36,899 nt of DNA from Gammaproteobacteria bacterium (GTDB lineage: Bacteria > Pseudomonadota > Gammaproteobacteria > UBA5861): positions 1 through 36,899 of the forward strand of contig JAKSCV010000056.1 in NCBI GenBank assembly GCA_022360445.1. Direction: 5' to 3'. The position numbers and the translations under genes are program-made. Shown here piece by piece: positions 7,843 through 16,563 of the stretch. The notes under the pieces were generated by a model. The model saw only the letters and a program-made list of their open reading frames with translations, ran no database searches and was not told the DNA's origin. Positions within the stretch are counted from its first letter, which is position 1. Each line of letters starts with the position of its first letter.

Positions 7843-9900
7843 TTACCCTTGGAACTTGACGCCCGCATAGATAAACCGTCCTTCTTCAGGTCGACGGTCC
7901 CGTTCTGCTTCAGAGGGGTCTTTATGTTCGTCGGTCAGATTGTCGATACCAGCGAATAGCGTCAGTCGACTGCTGTATTGGTAGTTATATTTGAGGTCAA
8001 TGGCGTGCCAGGATGGTGAAACATTGGTATTTTCACTGCCGGTGAATTCCTCACTTTGCCATGTTGTCCGGACAAGGAATTCAGACTTCCAGCGCGGTAC
8101 AGCAATATCAAACCCGGCCTGGATTTGGTGTTCTGGCCTTTTCGGCAGCACTTTGTCAGTCAGTTCATTAATGGCATCCAAATAGCTGTAGCTAAAATCG
8201 AAGCCGAGCATTGTTGACAGCTGTGTTTGATAGGTCAGGTCAAACCCCTGGGTTCGGGCTTGTTCGATATTGGCATACCGGTAAACGCTATAATTAAGGT
8301 CCTGAACCTCATCGCCGTTGTAGCGTTCCGCTTCAATAAGGTTTTTGATTTCGTTGTAGTAGAAAGACAGATCTAAACGGTATGCTGCTTCTTGTAGTAT
8401 TTCGATGCCAAACTGCACACTGAAGGACTCTTCAGGGTCCAGGACCTTGGCCCCGGATAAATCGATCACTCCTTGCGCGTCATCTTCCCACTGGTTGACT
8501 TCGCTCCCCAGAACGATGTAGCCAATTGAACTGTGATTAAAAACATACCCTCTTTCTTTCAAATCAGGCACACGGTATCCCTGCCCAATACCCATACGAA
8601 TACTGGTCTCTGCGCGCCGAAACCACGCAGGACTGTACATGGCATTTAATTTGACTACAGTATGCGATCCAAAGTCGCTGTCATCCTGGAATCTGACACC
8701 GGGCAGCACTTCCCAACTGTCGCCAATAAAAATATCATCCTGAAAAAACAGCTCGATGTTGTCATGGGACAGATCGGGTAAGGTCTCTGAGCGCCCATCT
8801 TTAGTCTGATCAAGTTCATTATGGAAGAACACAGCACCGCTGGTGAGTAAATGATTTTCACCGAGCGGTTGATCGTACTGGATTTCGGCTTTATGAAAAC
8901 TCAGCTTGGCATGTCGCTGGTCTTCAACTACATCTTTCGTCGCATCGACGTCTCGCGCCGTTTTATCATCAAAATTTTCAGAGACCAAGTAACCCGACAG
9001 CTGTGCATCACCCGATAAATTTTGCCGATACAGTAAGGCGTGACTATATTTACTGACCTTCTCGACTTTCTTTTTCCTGACGAAACCAGTCCCAGGGAGA
9101 AAAACACCGGTATTTTTTACCAGATCTTCGTGGTAATAAGCGGGCTTATAGGTGAATTGAATGGCTTCATGCGGAGAAAAGCCCAACTCTGCGTCCACAT
9201 GAATTTTTTCTCCTTGATCCCCATTAGTTGTATACGTATCGGGATCAAGATCAAAGCCATCGCTGCTATTCACATTAAATGAAAGTGCACTTTCCCAAAC
9301 AGGGCCTTTATAAGAGACATTAGCCAGCAGATGCTTATTGGCCAGATCCCATGCATCACCCAGGTTTTTATCCCCCCAGGAACCTGCATCGGCAGTAACC
9401 CCATAGGCAAACCCACGTTCAGCCTTTCGAGTAATTACGTTGACCACCCCCCCCATGGCCGAACTGCCATAGAGGGCAGAAACAGCTCCTTTGATAATCT
9501 CGATATGATCAACGTCACCCACGCCAAGTTGGCTTAAATCTACCGACGAACCGGTTGACGGTGTTACAGGCTTGCCATCAATTAAGACGAGAACCCTGTC
9601 GGCACTGACGCCTTGCAAAACGATTTCATAACCACTTTTTCCATGGATTTTTTGCAGTAAGATGCCTGGTTGATAACGCAGAGCTTCAACCAAGTTTCGT
9701 GCATGTGTTTTTTCCAGCTGAGCTTTCGTAACCACCTCAGTGCGCACGGGAACATCTCTGAGCTTTCTTTCGGTACGCGTACCGGTCACAACAACGGTGT
9801 CAAGCTCAACAGCAAGTTGGGCATGCACACTTGCAGCAGGCATCACTAGGCTAGTCGCCAGTAAAGAGAGAACCATAATTTCTTTTACAGAGTCCCGCAT
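7843..9900 (-). CDS. hmuR: TonB-dependent heme/hemoprotein outer-membrane receptor
   Basis: This 685-residue receptor has a signal peptide ending near SVHA (25-28), a TonB-box-like DTVVVTGT (34-41), a plug domain (VRTEVVTKAQLEKTHARNL; VLVLIDGKPV; IEIIKGAVSALYGSSAMGG; VVNVITRK) and a full-length beta-barrel ending YAGVKFQG. A GYRVPDLKERGYVFNHSS stretch resembles the FRAP-region and following His of heme receptors, and LDPEES resembles the NPNL region. Its genomic position heading heme transport genes and a Fur-type promoter supports heme as substrate over a siderophore. The final residue is not aromatic, which is less common for barrel proteins. Ribosome-site match is weak. Confidence 0.9.
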   Translation of the reverse strand: MRDSVKEIMVLSLLATSLVMPAASVHAQLAVELDTVVVTGTRTERKLRDVPVRTEVVTKAQLEKTHARNLVEALRYQPGILLQKIHGKSGYEIVLQGVSADRVLVLIDGKPVTPSTGSSVDLSQLGVGDVDHIEIIKGAVSALYGSSAMGGVVNVITRKAERGFAYGVTADAGSWGDKNLGDAWDLANKHLLANVSYKGPVWESALSFNVNSSDGFDLDPDTYTTNGDQGEKIHVDAELGFSPHEAIQFTYKPAYYHEDLVKNTGVFLPGTGFVRKKKVEKVSKYSHALLYRQNLSGDAQLSGYLVSENFDDKTARDVDATKDVVEDQRHAKLSFHKAEIQYDQPLGENHLLTSGAVFFHNELDQTKDGRSETLPDLSHDNIELFFQDDIFIGDSWEVLPGVRFQDDSDFGSHTVVKLNAMYSPAWFRRAETSIRMGIGQGYRVPDLKERGYVFNHSSIGYIVLGSEVNQWEDDAQGVIDLSGAKVLDPEESFSVQFGIEILQEAAYRLDLSFYYNEIKNLIEAERYNGDEVQDLNYSVYRYANIEQARTQGFDLTYQTQLSTMLGFDFSYSYLDAINELTDKVLPKRPEHQIQAGFDIAVPRWKSEFLVRTTWQSEEFTGSENTNVSPSWHAIDLKYNYQYSSRLTLFAGIDNLTDEHKDPSEAERDRRPEEGRFIYAGVKFQG

Positions 9901-10068
9901 AAAGTCATACTCAACCTTAAAATTTAAGCTGACTTCATACCCCGGCCAGGGGATACGGCTGGCTGTTGATGTGCACGAGCAGATTACCGATAACTCAAAA
10001 CCTATCTACTGCGCAAAAACATTCTTAACCTTCTGACGACTGATAGCTTCGAGCGATATGAGCCGCTA

Positions 10069-10110
10069 ATAATAGAAAAAAGATAATGCAAATGCAAATG
10101 ATTTTTATTT
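10069..10110 (-). promoter_or_regulatory. promoter with overlapping Fur box for the heme operon
   Basis: On the minus strand TTGCAT (10097-10092), a 17-base spacer and TATTAT (10074-10069) make a good sigma-70 promoter. The plus strand across 10082-10110 reads GATAATGCAAATGCAAATGA followed by an AT-rich run. This contains hexamer steps close to the Fur consensus (GATAATGATAATCATTATC) and covers the -35. Iron-replete repression of the operon follows from Fur knowledge. The leader to ATG 9900 is about 160 bases. The rest of 9901-10336 holds nothing else I can support. Confidence 0.7.
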
Positions 10111-10336
10111 AAATTCCTAAGTTACCCTTATCGCACCAAGCTTATGCGCTGAGCTGTAAAGCCAGTGCCAAGCAATCAAGCCCACTATAAGAAATTGATA
10201 GGACAATCACATACAAAAAGCGAAGCTTTCTAATATGTCCGAAAAGATCAAGTTACCAAGAAGTGTAACGCTATGGGTGAACACAACGTACGAAAAGGGA
10301 GGACAATTCAGAGGGAAGTGTAAGTCACGTGCGCAA

Positions 10337-10426
10337 TGGCGGAGAGGCAGGGATTCGAACCCTGGGACGGGGTAAACCGTCGCCGGTTTTCAAGACCGGT
10401 GCTTTCGACCACTCAGCCACCTCTCC
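10337..10426 (-). tRNA. tRNA-Ser, anticodon UGA
   Basis: Read on the minus strand it begins GGAGAGGTGGCTGAGTGGTC and ends with CTCTCC, discriminator G and an encoded CCA. The acceptor stem GGAGAG/CTCTCC pairs fully. The anticodon arm CCGGTCTTGAAAACCGG shows TGA in the loop. A long variable arm and the T-arm GGGTTCGAATCCC are present, as required for a class II serine tRNA. Confidence 0.97.
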
Positions 10427-10487
10427 AAAAGAGGGAATCATACCCAAAACCGCGCCAAAAACCAACGTCATCTTGATTTTTTGTCAT

Positions 10488-10516
10488 TTGACTTTATCTT
10501 TGAATATGACAAGATT
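10488..10516 (+). promoter_or_regulatory. candidate promoter of yccA
   Basis: TTGACT (10488-10493) is followed by a 17-base spacer and AAGATT (10511-10516), about 90 bases before ATG 10606. The -10 is imperfect. Confidence 0.35.
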
Positions 10517-10605
10517 AGATCTAAAAAACTCGGGTGAACTTTCATCGAGACAGAGTTGTCTTAGAAACTAAATTAATAAACCGGTTATCACTAGGAGAGT
10601 ACTTG

Positions 10606-11265
10606 ATGCAAACCCAAAGCCTTCAACAAACGCAGATACTTGCGACTAATAAGGTTATTCGCAACACCTATTCACTTCTCGCATTAACACTGCTATTCAG
10701 CGCAGCGACCGCAGGCATTGCCATTCTGACCAACATGGCCCCGCTGAATCCTATTATTACATTGGTTGGTTATTTTGGTTTATTGTTCGCCACCTCACGT
10801 TTTAGCAATAGCGGCCTAGGACTACTCTTCGTATTTTTACTGACAGGCTTTATGGGCTTAACACTTGGGCCCATCATTAACCTTTATTTGAGCATTCCAA
10901 ACGGCGACCAGACTGTGATGATGGCACTGGGCGGGACAGGCGCGATTTTTCTTGGCCTGTCCGGCTACGCACTGACAAGCCGCAAAAATTTCAGCTTTAT
11001 GGGCGGCTTTATTATGGCGGGCGTTTTGGTCGCCTTTCTCGCTGGCCTTGCAGCTATGTTTTTCTCTATCCCAGCCTTATCACTCGGTGTTTCGGCCATG
11101 TTTGTATTGCTGATGAGCGCTATGATTTTATGGCAAACCAGCGAAATGATTCACGGCGGGGAGACAAATTATATTCTGGCAACTGTCAATTTGTACGTAT
11201 CTATTTATAACTTGTTCCTGAGCTTGCTCCACCTCTTGGGTGCACTCGGCGGCAGTGATGACTAA
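10606..11265 (+). CDS. yccA: Bax inhibitor-1/YccA family membrane protein
   Basis: This 219-residue protein has seven predicted membrane helices (first around NTYSLLALTLLFSAATAG). The YccA/BI-1 pattern includes GPIINLY after helix three, an ALTSRKNFSFMGGF loop, and a C-terminal helix with NLYVSIYNLFLSLLHLLG, the block that holds family carboxylates and helix breaks. In E. coli YccA interacts with the FtsH protease; this is family knowledge. ATG 10606 was chosen because TAGGAGAG lies just upstream. The frame also opens at 10534 but has no ribosome site there. A hairpin terminator follows. Confidence 0.93.
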   Translation: MQTQSLQQTQILATNKVIRNTYSLLALTLLFSAATAGIAILTNMAPLNPIITLVGYFGLLFATSRFSNSGLGLLFVFLLTGFMGLTLGPIINLYLSIPNGDQTVMMALGGTGAIFLGLSGYALTSRKNFSFMGGFIMAGVLVAFLAGLAAMFFSIPALSLGVSAMFVLLMSAMILWQTSEMIHGGETNYILATVNLYVSIYNLFLSLLHLLGALGGSDD

Positions 11266-11285
11266 TCACTAAAGCTATTTGCTTG

Positions 11286-11312
11286 AAAAGCCTCGCACTG
11301 CGGGGCTTTTTT
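11286..11312 (+). terminator. rho-independent terminator of yccA
   Basis: AAGCCTCGC-ACT-GCGGGGCTT forms a 9-bp stem (one T-G pair) with a three-base loop, followed by a TTTT tract. It starts about 20 bases after the yccA stop. Confidence 0.8.
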
Positions 11313-11338
11313 ATTTCTGTCATTAGGAGGCTTATATT

Positions 11339-11527
11339 GTGGAAACGTGGGAAAAAATTGTTATTGCGATATTGGTCGGTGGGTTGATGTTCCTTTTTAT
11401 CCCTGCCACATCGCGCGCGCTGAAGAACTCACCCAAGGGCTCCGCCAGCGACTGGTTGTCTGCGGCAAAACCCATTGGTCTGGTTGTCGCTTTTGTCGTG
11501 ATACTGATTATTATCGCGCGTAATTAA
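11339..11527 (+). CDS. small two-TM membrane protein, GTG start
   Basis: This encodes 62 residues from GTG 11339 with a perfect AGGAGG eight bases upstream. Two hydrophobic helices (about 6-23, IVIAILVGGLMFLFIPA, and about 44-60, PIGLVVAFVVILIIIAR) flank a short polar loop with SPKGSASDW. No signal cleavage site is visible, so it is probably an inner-membrane hairpin. The stop overlaps the end of tsaB on the other strand (both use the TTAATTAA region), so the two genes converge without a spacer. Its role is unknown. Confidence 0.75.
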   Translation: METWEKIVIAILVGGLMFLFIPATSRALKNSPKGSASDWLSAAKPIGLVVAFVVILIIIARN

Positions 11528-12237
11528 GGAGTCCCTGGTGAGTGCGTACGCGATAATCGCTTCGGTTTCTCTGCGACCTTATCACGCAAATAAACCGGCA
11601 CCGCCTGCTCGGCCGGCACCACGAGGTTCTGATCAAACAAAGCTTGACCAATGACTGCGATGTCGTAGGCCGTTGGTAGTAAAAAACCATTATTCTGCCT
11701 GAGCTTACTACCTACCTGCTGTTCCAGCGTTTCTGCATAAGTGCTCCAACCACTCCCGGCACCGATCCAGTCATCTGTTTTGGGAGTCATGACTTTTTCA
11801 GGCGCACAAACCATTTCTTCATGTTGCAAAGTCATGATCTTATCCCTGTTCAAGCAATACATTCCCCAATAAACTTCTTGCATACGGGCATCAATTGCAG
11901 CGAGCACCTGTTCCGCTCCTGTCTCGCGATAGCAGCGCTGAGCGATCGCGGCCAAAGTAGAAACAGGGGCCACCGGTAAATCCAAAGCAAAAGCGATTCC
12001 TTGGGCCACACCCGCGCCAATTCGTAGCCCGACAAAGCTGCCTGGCCCTCGCCCAAAAGCTACGCCGTCGAGTTGTTGGCGACTCATGCCGGCTTCTTTC
12101 AGTAGCTCGTCGATCATGGGCAAAATCATTTTGGAATGCTCTCGTGGCGTTTCTTGATAGCGCTCATACAAAACGCCGTCCACCAGCAAGGCCACAGAAC
12201 AGGCCTCTGTTGCCGTATCAAATGCGAGTAAATTCAA
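11524..12237 (-). CDS. tsaB: tRNA N6-threonylcarbamoyladenosine synthesis protein TsaB
   Basis: This 237-residue protein opens with NLLAFDTATEACSVAL, the phosphate-1 motif of the ASKHA fold, and has REHSKMILPMIDELL and GRGPGSFVGLRIGAGVAQG, all hallmarks of TsaB (YeaZ). TsaB partners with TsaD and TsaE to make t6A37 on ANN-decoding tRNAs and is essential in many bacteria. TsaB has a structural rather than catalytic role. Its ATG overlaps the upstream yoaA stop by four bases (ATGA), a pairing often seen in gammaproteobacteria. Confidence 0.95.
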   Translation of the reverse strand: MNLLAFDTATEACSVALLVDGVLYERYQETPREHSKMILPMIDELLKEAGMSRQQLDGVAFGRGPGSFVGLRIGAGVAQGIAFALDLPVAPVSTLAAIAQRCYRETGAEQVLAAIDARMQEVYWGMYCLNRDKIMTLQHEEMVCAPEKVMTPKTDDWIGAGSGWSTYAETLEQQVGSKLRQNNGFLLPTAYDIAVIGQALFDQNLVVPAEQAVPVYLRDKVAEKPKRLSRTHSPGTP

Positions 12238-14180
12238 GCGTGTTTTCCCTGACTGAAAAATTGTTCAACATCACGCTGTTCGACTGTTTGACGCATAGGT
12301 GGCAAGCTCCGAAAAAATATCCGCCCATAGGACTTGGTTCGCAAGCGAGGGTCGCACAGCATCAAAACCCCTCTGTCCTGCATATCCCGAATCAAACGCC
12401 CAACCCCTTGTTTCAACATGATAGCTGCCTGTGGCAATTGGTAGTCCATGAAAGGGTTGCCGCCTCGTTTCCTCAGCGCTTCAATCCGCGCCTGAATAAC
12501 CGGGTCACCGGGCGAAGCAAAGGGAAGCTTGTCGATGACCACGCAAGACAATGCCTCCCCTCGCACATCGACGCCCTCCCAAAAACTTGCGGTTCCCAGC
12601 AAGACAGCATTACCCAGTGTTACAAACTCTGTCATTAATTCTTGTTTTGGCATATCACCCTGCACAAGCAAGGGGAACGCGCAGCGATCAACTAACCAGT
12701 CGGCCGCTTCATTCATCGCCCGGTAACTGGTAAACAACAAGAATGAACGCCCTTCTGCCGCGTTCATTACAGGCAAGGCCGCCTCAAGGACCTCGACGGT
12801 GTAATGCGGATCTCTCGGATCAGGCAACCTTGGCGGCAGATAAATTAATGCGTTATTCGTGTAATCAAATGGACTATCCAAGCGGCACTCGTCGACATTC
12901 TGATTTTCGAGCCCCAGACTCTCCCGAAAGTGTGCAAAAGAGCCATCAACCGATAATGTTGCCGACGTAAAAACCCAGGCAGCTTTGTGGGCGGACATAC
13001 TGCGTTGAAAAGAGTCTGCCACTGTTAAAGGCGTGACGTACAAACTGAACTGTGTGCGGTAGGTTTCAAACCAGTAGACTTTTTCCTGATCAACTTCCAG
13101 GCTGAACAGCGAAAGCAGCCCTATTTGTGCTTCGCAACGCCGTAAACAACTCTCCAGACTTTTGCCGCGTACAGAAGCGACTTCAAGTAACACAAGCAGT
13201 GATTTGTAAGCCTTATCCAAAGCGCCTAAGCCTTTTTGGACAGGTGCACTGTGTTCAATACTGGACCACGGCTCGCGCCTGACCGAACGCCCCATGGCCA
13301 GGCGCATATCTCGCGAGGCTTGCTCCAATTGCCTCGCAGCCTCACGTATTTCAGCCATATCCGGTGCTTCTGCCAACTGAGCACTTTGCGCATCGCGAAC
13401 AAGTTCCTCAAGCTGTCGACTGCTAAAGCGCTGGCTAAAAAACTGGCTGGCAACTTCTGGGATTTGATGGGCTTCATCCAGAATAAAGGCATTGGCGCTG
13501 GGTAAAACTTCTCCGTAGCCTTCATCTTTAAGAGCAAGATCTGCAAAAAAAAGATGATGATTGATCACCACAATATCCGCCTCTTGAGCGGCACGGCGGG
13601 CATGGTGGACAAAACAGTCCTCAAGCTCATGATGTTCATGAGCTGAGCAAAAATCCGGCGTGGAGGTGACATGCGCCCAAACCGGCGCATCTTCTGGGAC
13701 TTCCTTCACTTCCGCCACATCGCCCGAACGGGTTTGGAGGGACCATTTATGAATCACCTCCAACTGACGTAACGTTTCAGGGTCTTGAATTAAAAGTGCA
13801 TTGCCACGCGCCTGGGCCAGGCGGTGCTTGCACAAATAATTCGCGCGCCCTTTCAAAATAGCCGGCAAGACATCAACTCCCAGAATCTCTCTGACTCGTG
13901 GAATATCCTTGGAAAAGAGCTGATCCTGGAGGTGCCGCGTTCCCGTAGAAACAATCACCCGCAAGCCTGAGAGCATCGCAGGCACAAGATAGGCAAACGT
14001 TTTACCGACGCCGGTTCCGGCCTCACCGATCAAGACTCGATCATTGGCAAGGGCTACTTCAATCGCATCCGCTAATTCGCGCTGCTGCTCACGCACGGTA
14101 AAGCCAGGCAACACATCGGCAAAAGGGCCCTCAGGGCCTAAAATTTCTGCCGCCCGGTCAGTAAAATCCAGAAACGACAT
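12234..14180 (-). CDS. yoaA: ATP-dependent DNA helicase YoaA (DinG/XPD family)
   Basis: This 648-residue superfamily 2 helicase has Walker A GEAGTGVGKT at 52-61, DEAH at 235-238, INHHLFFADLAL just before it, and C-terminal motifs SATLSVDG, LLFTSYRAM, GTASFWEGVDVRGE and QGVGRLIRD. XPD-like helicases carry a 4Fe-4S cluster bound by four cysteines between motifs I and II. Here Cys117, Cys178 and Cys189 fit that spacing, but the third expected position (five residues after Cys178) is His183. E. coli YoaA works with the DNA polymerase III chi subunit in repair of blocked forks. The next gene, tsaB, overlaps by ATGA, and the lipoprotein gene upstream ends two bases before this start. Confidence 0.93.
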   Translation of the reverse strand: MSFLDFTDRAAEILGPEGPFADVLPGFTVREQQRELADAIEVALANDRVLIGEAGTGVGKTFAYLVPAMLSGLRVIVSTGTRHLQDQLFSKDIPRVREILGVDVLPAILKGRANYLCKHRLAQARGNALLIQDPETLRQLEVIHKWSLQTRSGDVAEVKEVPEDAPVWAHVTSTPDFCSAHEHHELEDCFVHHARRAAQEADIVVINHHLFFADLALKDEGYGEVLPSANAFILDEAHQIPEVASQFFSQRFSSRQLEELVRDAQSAQLAEAPDMAEIREAARQLEQASRDMRLAMGRSVRREPWSSIEHSAPVQKGLGALDKAYKSLLVLLEVASVRGKSLESCLRRCEAQIGLLSLFSLEVDQEKVYWFETYRTQFSLYVTPLTVADSFQRSMSAHKAAWVFTSATLSVDGSFAHFRESLGLENQNVDECRLDSPFDYTNNALIYLPPRLPDPRDPHYTVEVLEAALPVMNAAEGRSFLLFTSYRAMNEAADWLVDRCAFPLLVQGDMPKQELMTEFVTLGNAVLLGTASFWEGVDVRGEALSCVVIDKLPFASPGDPVIQARIEALRKRGGNPFMDYQLPQAAIMLKQGVGRLIRDMQDRGVLMLCDPRLRTKSYGRIFFRSLPPMRQTVEQRDVEQFFSQGKHA

Positions 14181-14181
14181 T

Positions 14182-14670
14182 CTAGCGGGGGTAGCGGTAT
14201 TCAGCCGCTCTCATCTCGGCTTTACGCGCGCCCACCGAGTCGCCGCGCTTGTCACGGGCGTGATAAATGATGAGCCAATTACGGTATTTCAACGCGGTAT
14301 TGTCTTTGGTGAATGCATTAGACTTTGCAGCGTAATTCTCCGCCAATACATCCTGGTCGGTTCGCAGCATCAGTTCCGCTAAACGGCTCCAAAGCGCCGC
14401 ATCTTCAGGGGCTTGTTGCAGTGCTGATTTTAATAAATCCGCAGCTTTTTCATACTCGCCTACTGAACGCGCTTCTTCCGCAGCATTCCAGATTTCCGCC
14501 ACCTCCCGGCTTTGCAAAGAGTGACGAATGCGCTCACCTTTCGCTGAGACAGGCACGGATGACTGAACCGGAACCGGCGTAGGTTTTGCCTTCTCGACTG
14601 GCGTGCCCCCGCAACCGGTAAAGCCTACCGCGACTAAAAGCATCAATCCTGTTAAATAGAGAAACCGCAT
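14182..14670 (-). CDS. TPR-containing lipoprotein
   Basis: This encodes 162 residues. The lipoprotein signal MRFLYLTGLMLLVAVGFTGC gives Cys20 as the lipidated residue, then a Pro/Lys/Val-rich linker to about 48. Two TPR-like helix pairs follow (AEEARSVGEYEKAADLLKSA; DAALWSRLAELMLRTDQDVL), then a basic C-terminus. It lies one base before yoaA on the same strand, so the two are probably cotranscribed with tsaB. A periplasmic scaffold role is a guess. Confidence 0.82.
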   Translation of the reverse strand: MRFLYLTGLMLLVAVGFTGCGGTPVEKAKPTPVPVQSSVPVSAKGERIRHSLQSREVAEIWNAAEEARSVGEYEKAADLLKSALQQAPEDAALWSRLAELMLRTDQDVLAENYAAKSNAFTKDNTALKYRNWLIIYHARDKRGDSVGARKAEMRAAEYRYPR

Positions 14671-14961
14671 AGGCTCTGCTCTTCAATAAAATCTATTCAA
14701 AATGATAAGCGTGGCATTATTCCTACTCTCTCAACAATATGTAGGTTTTTCTTTTAAACTCCATGAAGATATTTTTTTCATTTAGCCAATTTTATAAAAA
14801 TATCATGCTCAGAGTTTTTCCCTATCTCTTTCACTCAACGCCACATTCTACATCGCGGCGGCAAGCGATAAAACCTTCGCCACTTCCAGAAGGAGGCTAA
14901 AATCCTAGATAGACAACATCAAAGCCATTACCTTCGGAGAGCTACTGACTTCCACTTTTAG
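14671..14961. other. intergenic region with AT-rich inverted repeat
   Basis: No gene was found. GATATTTTT (14768-14776) and AAAAATATC (14796-14804) form a 9-base inverted repeat with a 19-base spacer. It may mark the end of the GNAT transcript or an upstream element of the lipoprotein gene. Confidence 0.3.
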
Positions 14962-15489
14962 TCACCGCTTATGATCCGAAGCCAGAAGCAGTTCCATCGC
15001 AACCCGCTCTTTCAAACCCCGACGCCCTTCGTTTGCCAGTTTGGAGGCAAACTCCGGGGTTAATTCATCAGTAGCAATTTTTTTAAACCCAAGTCGTTGA
15101 TAAAAAGGGGCATTCCAGCGGACTTTACTAAATGTTGTCAATGTCACGCGAGACAAACCTTCTGTGTGCGCCCATTTCCCAACACGTTGGATCAGAGCTC
15201 GGCCCAACCCCCTACCTTGATAATGAGGTAGCACATCTACTTCGACAATAAACCCTACCCCGTCCTCAAGCGCTGCCATAATAAATCCGACAGGTTCCTG
15301 CTGCGGTGTCAACGCAACCCAAAGGCAGCCCTGAAGCCTTGCCTCAATCAGCAGCTCCAGCGGAACGACGCTAGCCCGCGCTTCAGGCGAAATTACATCA
15401 TCAGGAAATAGTGCAGCGGCGGCACGCTCGATAGACGCCAGCTTACTGATGTCTTCTTCACGCGCAGGTTCAATCGTGTACTGACTCAT
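14962..15489 (-). CDS. GNAT family N-acetyltransferase
   Basis: This 175-residue enzyme starts at ATG 15489 (an upstream in-frame TTG at 15492 adds one residue). It shows the GNAT order: a beta strand with YTIEPAREEDISKLASIE, a core VGFIVEVDVLPHYQGRGLGRALI with the acetyl-CoA pyrophosphate loop (Q/RxxGxG/A form, here QGRGLG), and a C-terminal FYQRLGFKKI motif. The substrate cannot be told. It stands alone on the minus strand. Members of this subfamily act on small amines or protein N-termini. Confidence 0.85.
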   Translation of the reverse strand: MSQYTIEPAREEDISKLASIERAAAALFPDDVISPEARASVVPLELLIEARLQGCLWVALTPQQEPVGFIMAALEDGVGFIVEVDVLPHYQGRGLGRALIQRVGKWAHTEGLSRVTLTTFSKVRWNAPFYQRLGFKKIATDELTPEFASKLANEGRRGLKERVAMELLLASDHKR

Positions 15490-15621
15490 CAAATGTGATC
15501 GCCTTTGATTTGTCTCCTTTCACACCGGATTAGACATCAACTTATCCTCCTCAGGGCCATTAATCAGTAGCGCGAGCGTTGATTCTTCAAATATTTAGCA
15601 TCCTGAAACACGTCCACATCA

Positions 15622-16417
15622 TTAAAGATGTTTACCTTCCCCAACAGGTAATAGAGCGGGATAAATCAGCCAGTCAGCAAGGCCAGCTGAATATCTGTCA
15701 GGCGGAGCATTCACTCGGCATACCAACAAGGTCCACATCTCACGTCGTTCCTTACTTGCCAGTTTCAAACTCAGCGCAGAATTCTCATTCCGTAAAAACT
15801 CATACAACCGAGTTGGATAATCTGACGTAACAGCCCTTCGCACCGACTTCCGTGCAGCCAGATGCTGTCGCCATGCAAGCACCTTTGGGCAGTGCTCGAA
15901 AAAACCGAAATTCTCGATCTGCTCAAACACATCGAAGTAGCGAAAAACCGGGCCAAAGAATGCATCCACCATGGAAAATCTTTCACCGGAGAAATATGGT
16001 GCGATAGATAATTCACTTTCCAGGCGTTGGAATTGTACCGCCAACGCATCTCGTTTCAGGCCCAGCGCTTCACTTTCACTTGCCGAATAAAATCCCGCTA
16101 TATTGTTGAAAATAATGGAACTAAACTCCATCCAGGATCGATGATCCTGCCCGCTCCAATGATTCTCCCGGGGGAGAGCACGAGGAAAGCTTTCTTCCAG
16201 ATATTCACCAATCACTGCGGACTCAAACAATGCCTGCCCACGAACATCCAGGACCGGTGTTTTGCCCAACGGGGAAAATAGCCAAAAACCATTGCGGCTT
16301 GCTGGCCAGATCAACATCACGGCGTCGATACGCTATACCTTTCTCTGACATGACTATCGCCGCCCGTTGGACATAGGGGCACAACCTGTGGCTGACTAGA
16401 GTCAACTGATTATCCAT
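15622..16417 (-). pseudogene. glutathione S-transferase gene broken by a single-base frameshift
   Basis: The gene starts at ATG 16417 with AAGGAG upstream and reads MDNQLTLVSHRLCPYVQRAA, a thioredoxin-fold start with an omega-like CPY motif (Cys13). It continues to KPQWFLAI and then leaves frame. The other frame picks up with SPLGKTPVLDVRGQALFESA and runs to 15622 with an all-alpha C-domain containing FSMVDAFFGPVFRYFD. Removing one base of the run at 16275-16278 (AAAA on the plus strand) restores AISPLGKTPVL, the usual GST active-site loop. So it is one GST of about 265 residues with a frameshift. A sequencing error cannot be excluded. The last about 40 residues extend past the usual GST end. 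Confidence 0.8.
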
Positions 16418-16563
16418 TGATAGCTCCTTCGCTTTTCGTGCCTTTTTTGTATCCAGTCTTAACAAGGCATCTCAAAACTGGTTCGGAGCGCCACAGCATT
16501 TTCTCTAGGGAACGTTGCTTGTTAGAAGGCTCCAGCGTTAAATAAGCCCTTGTAGACCACTCT

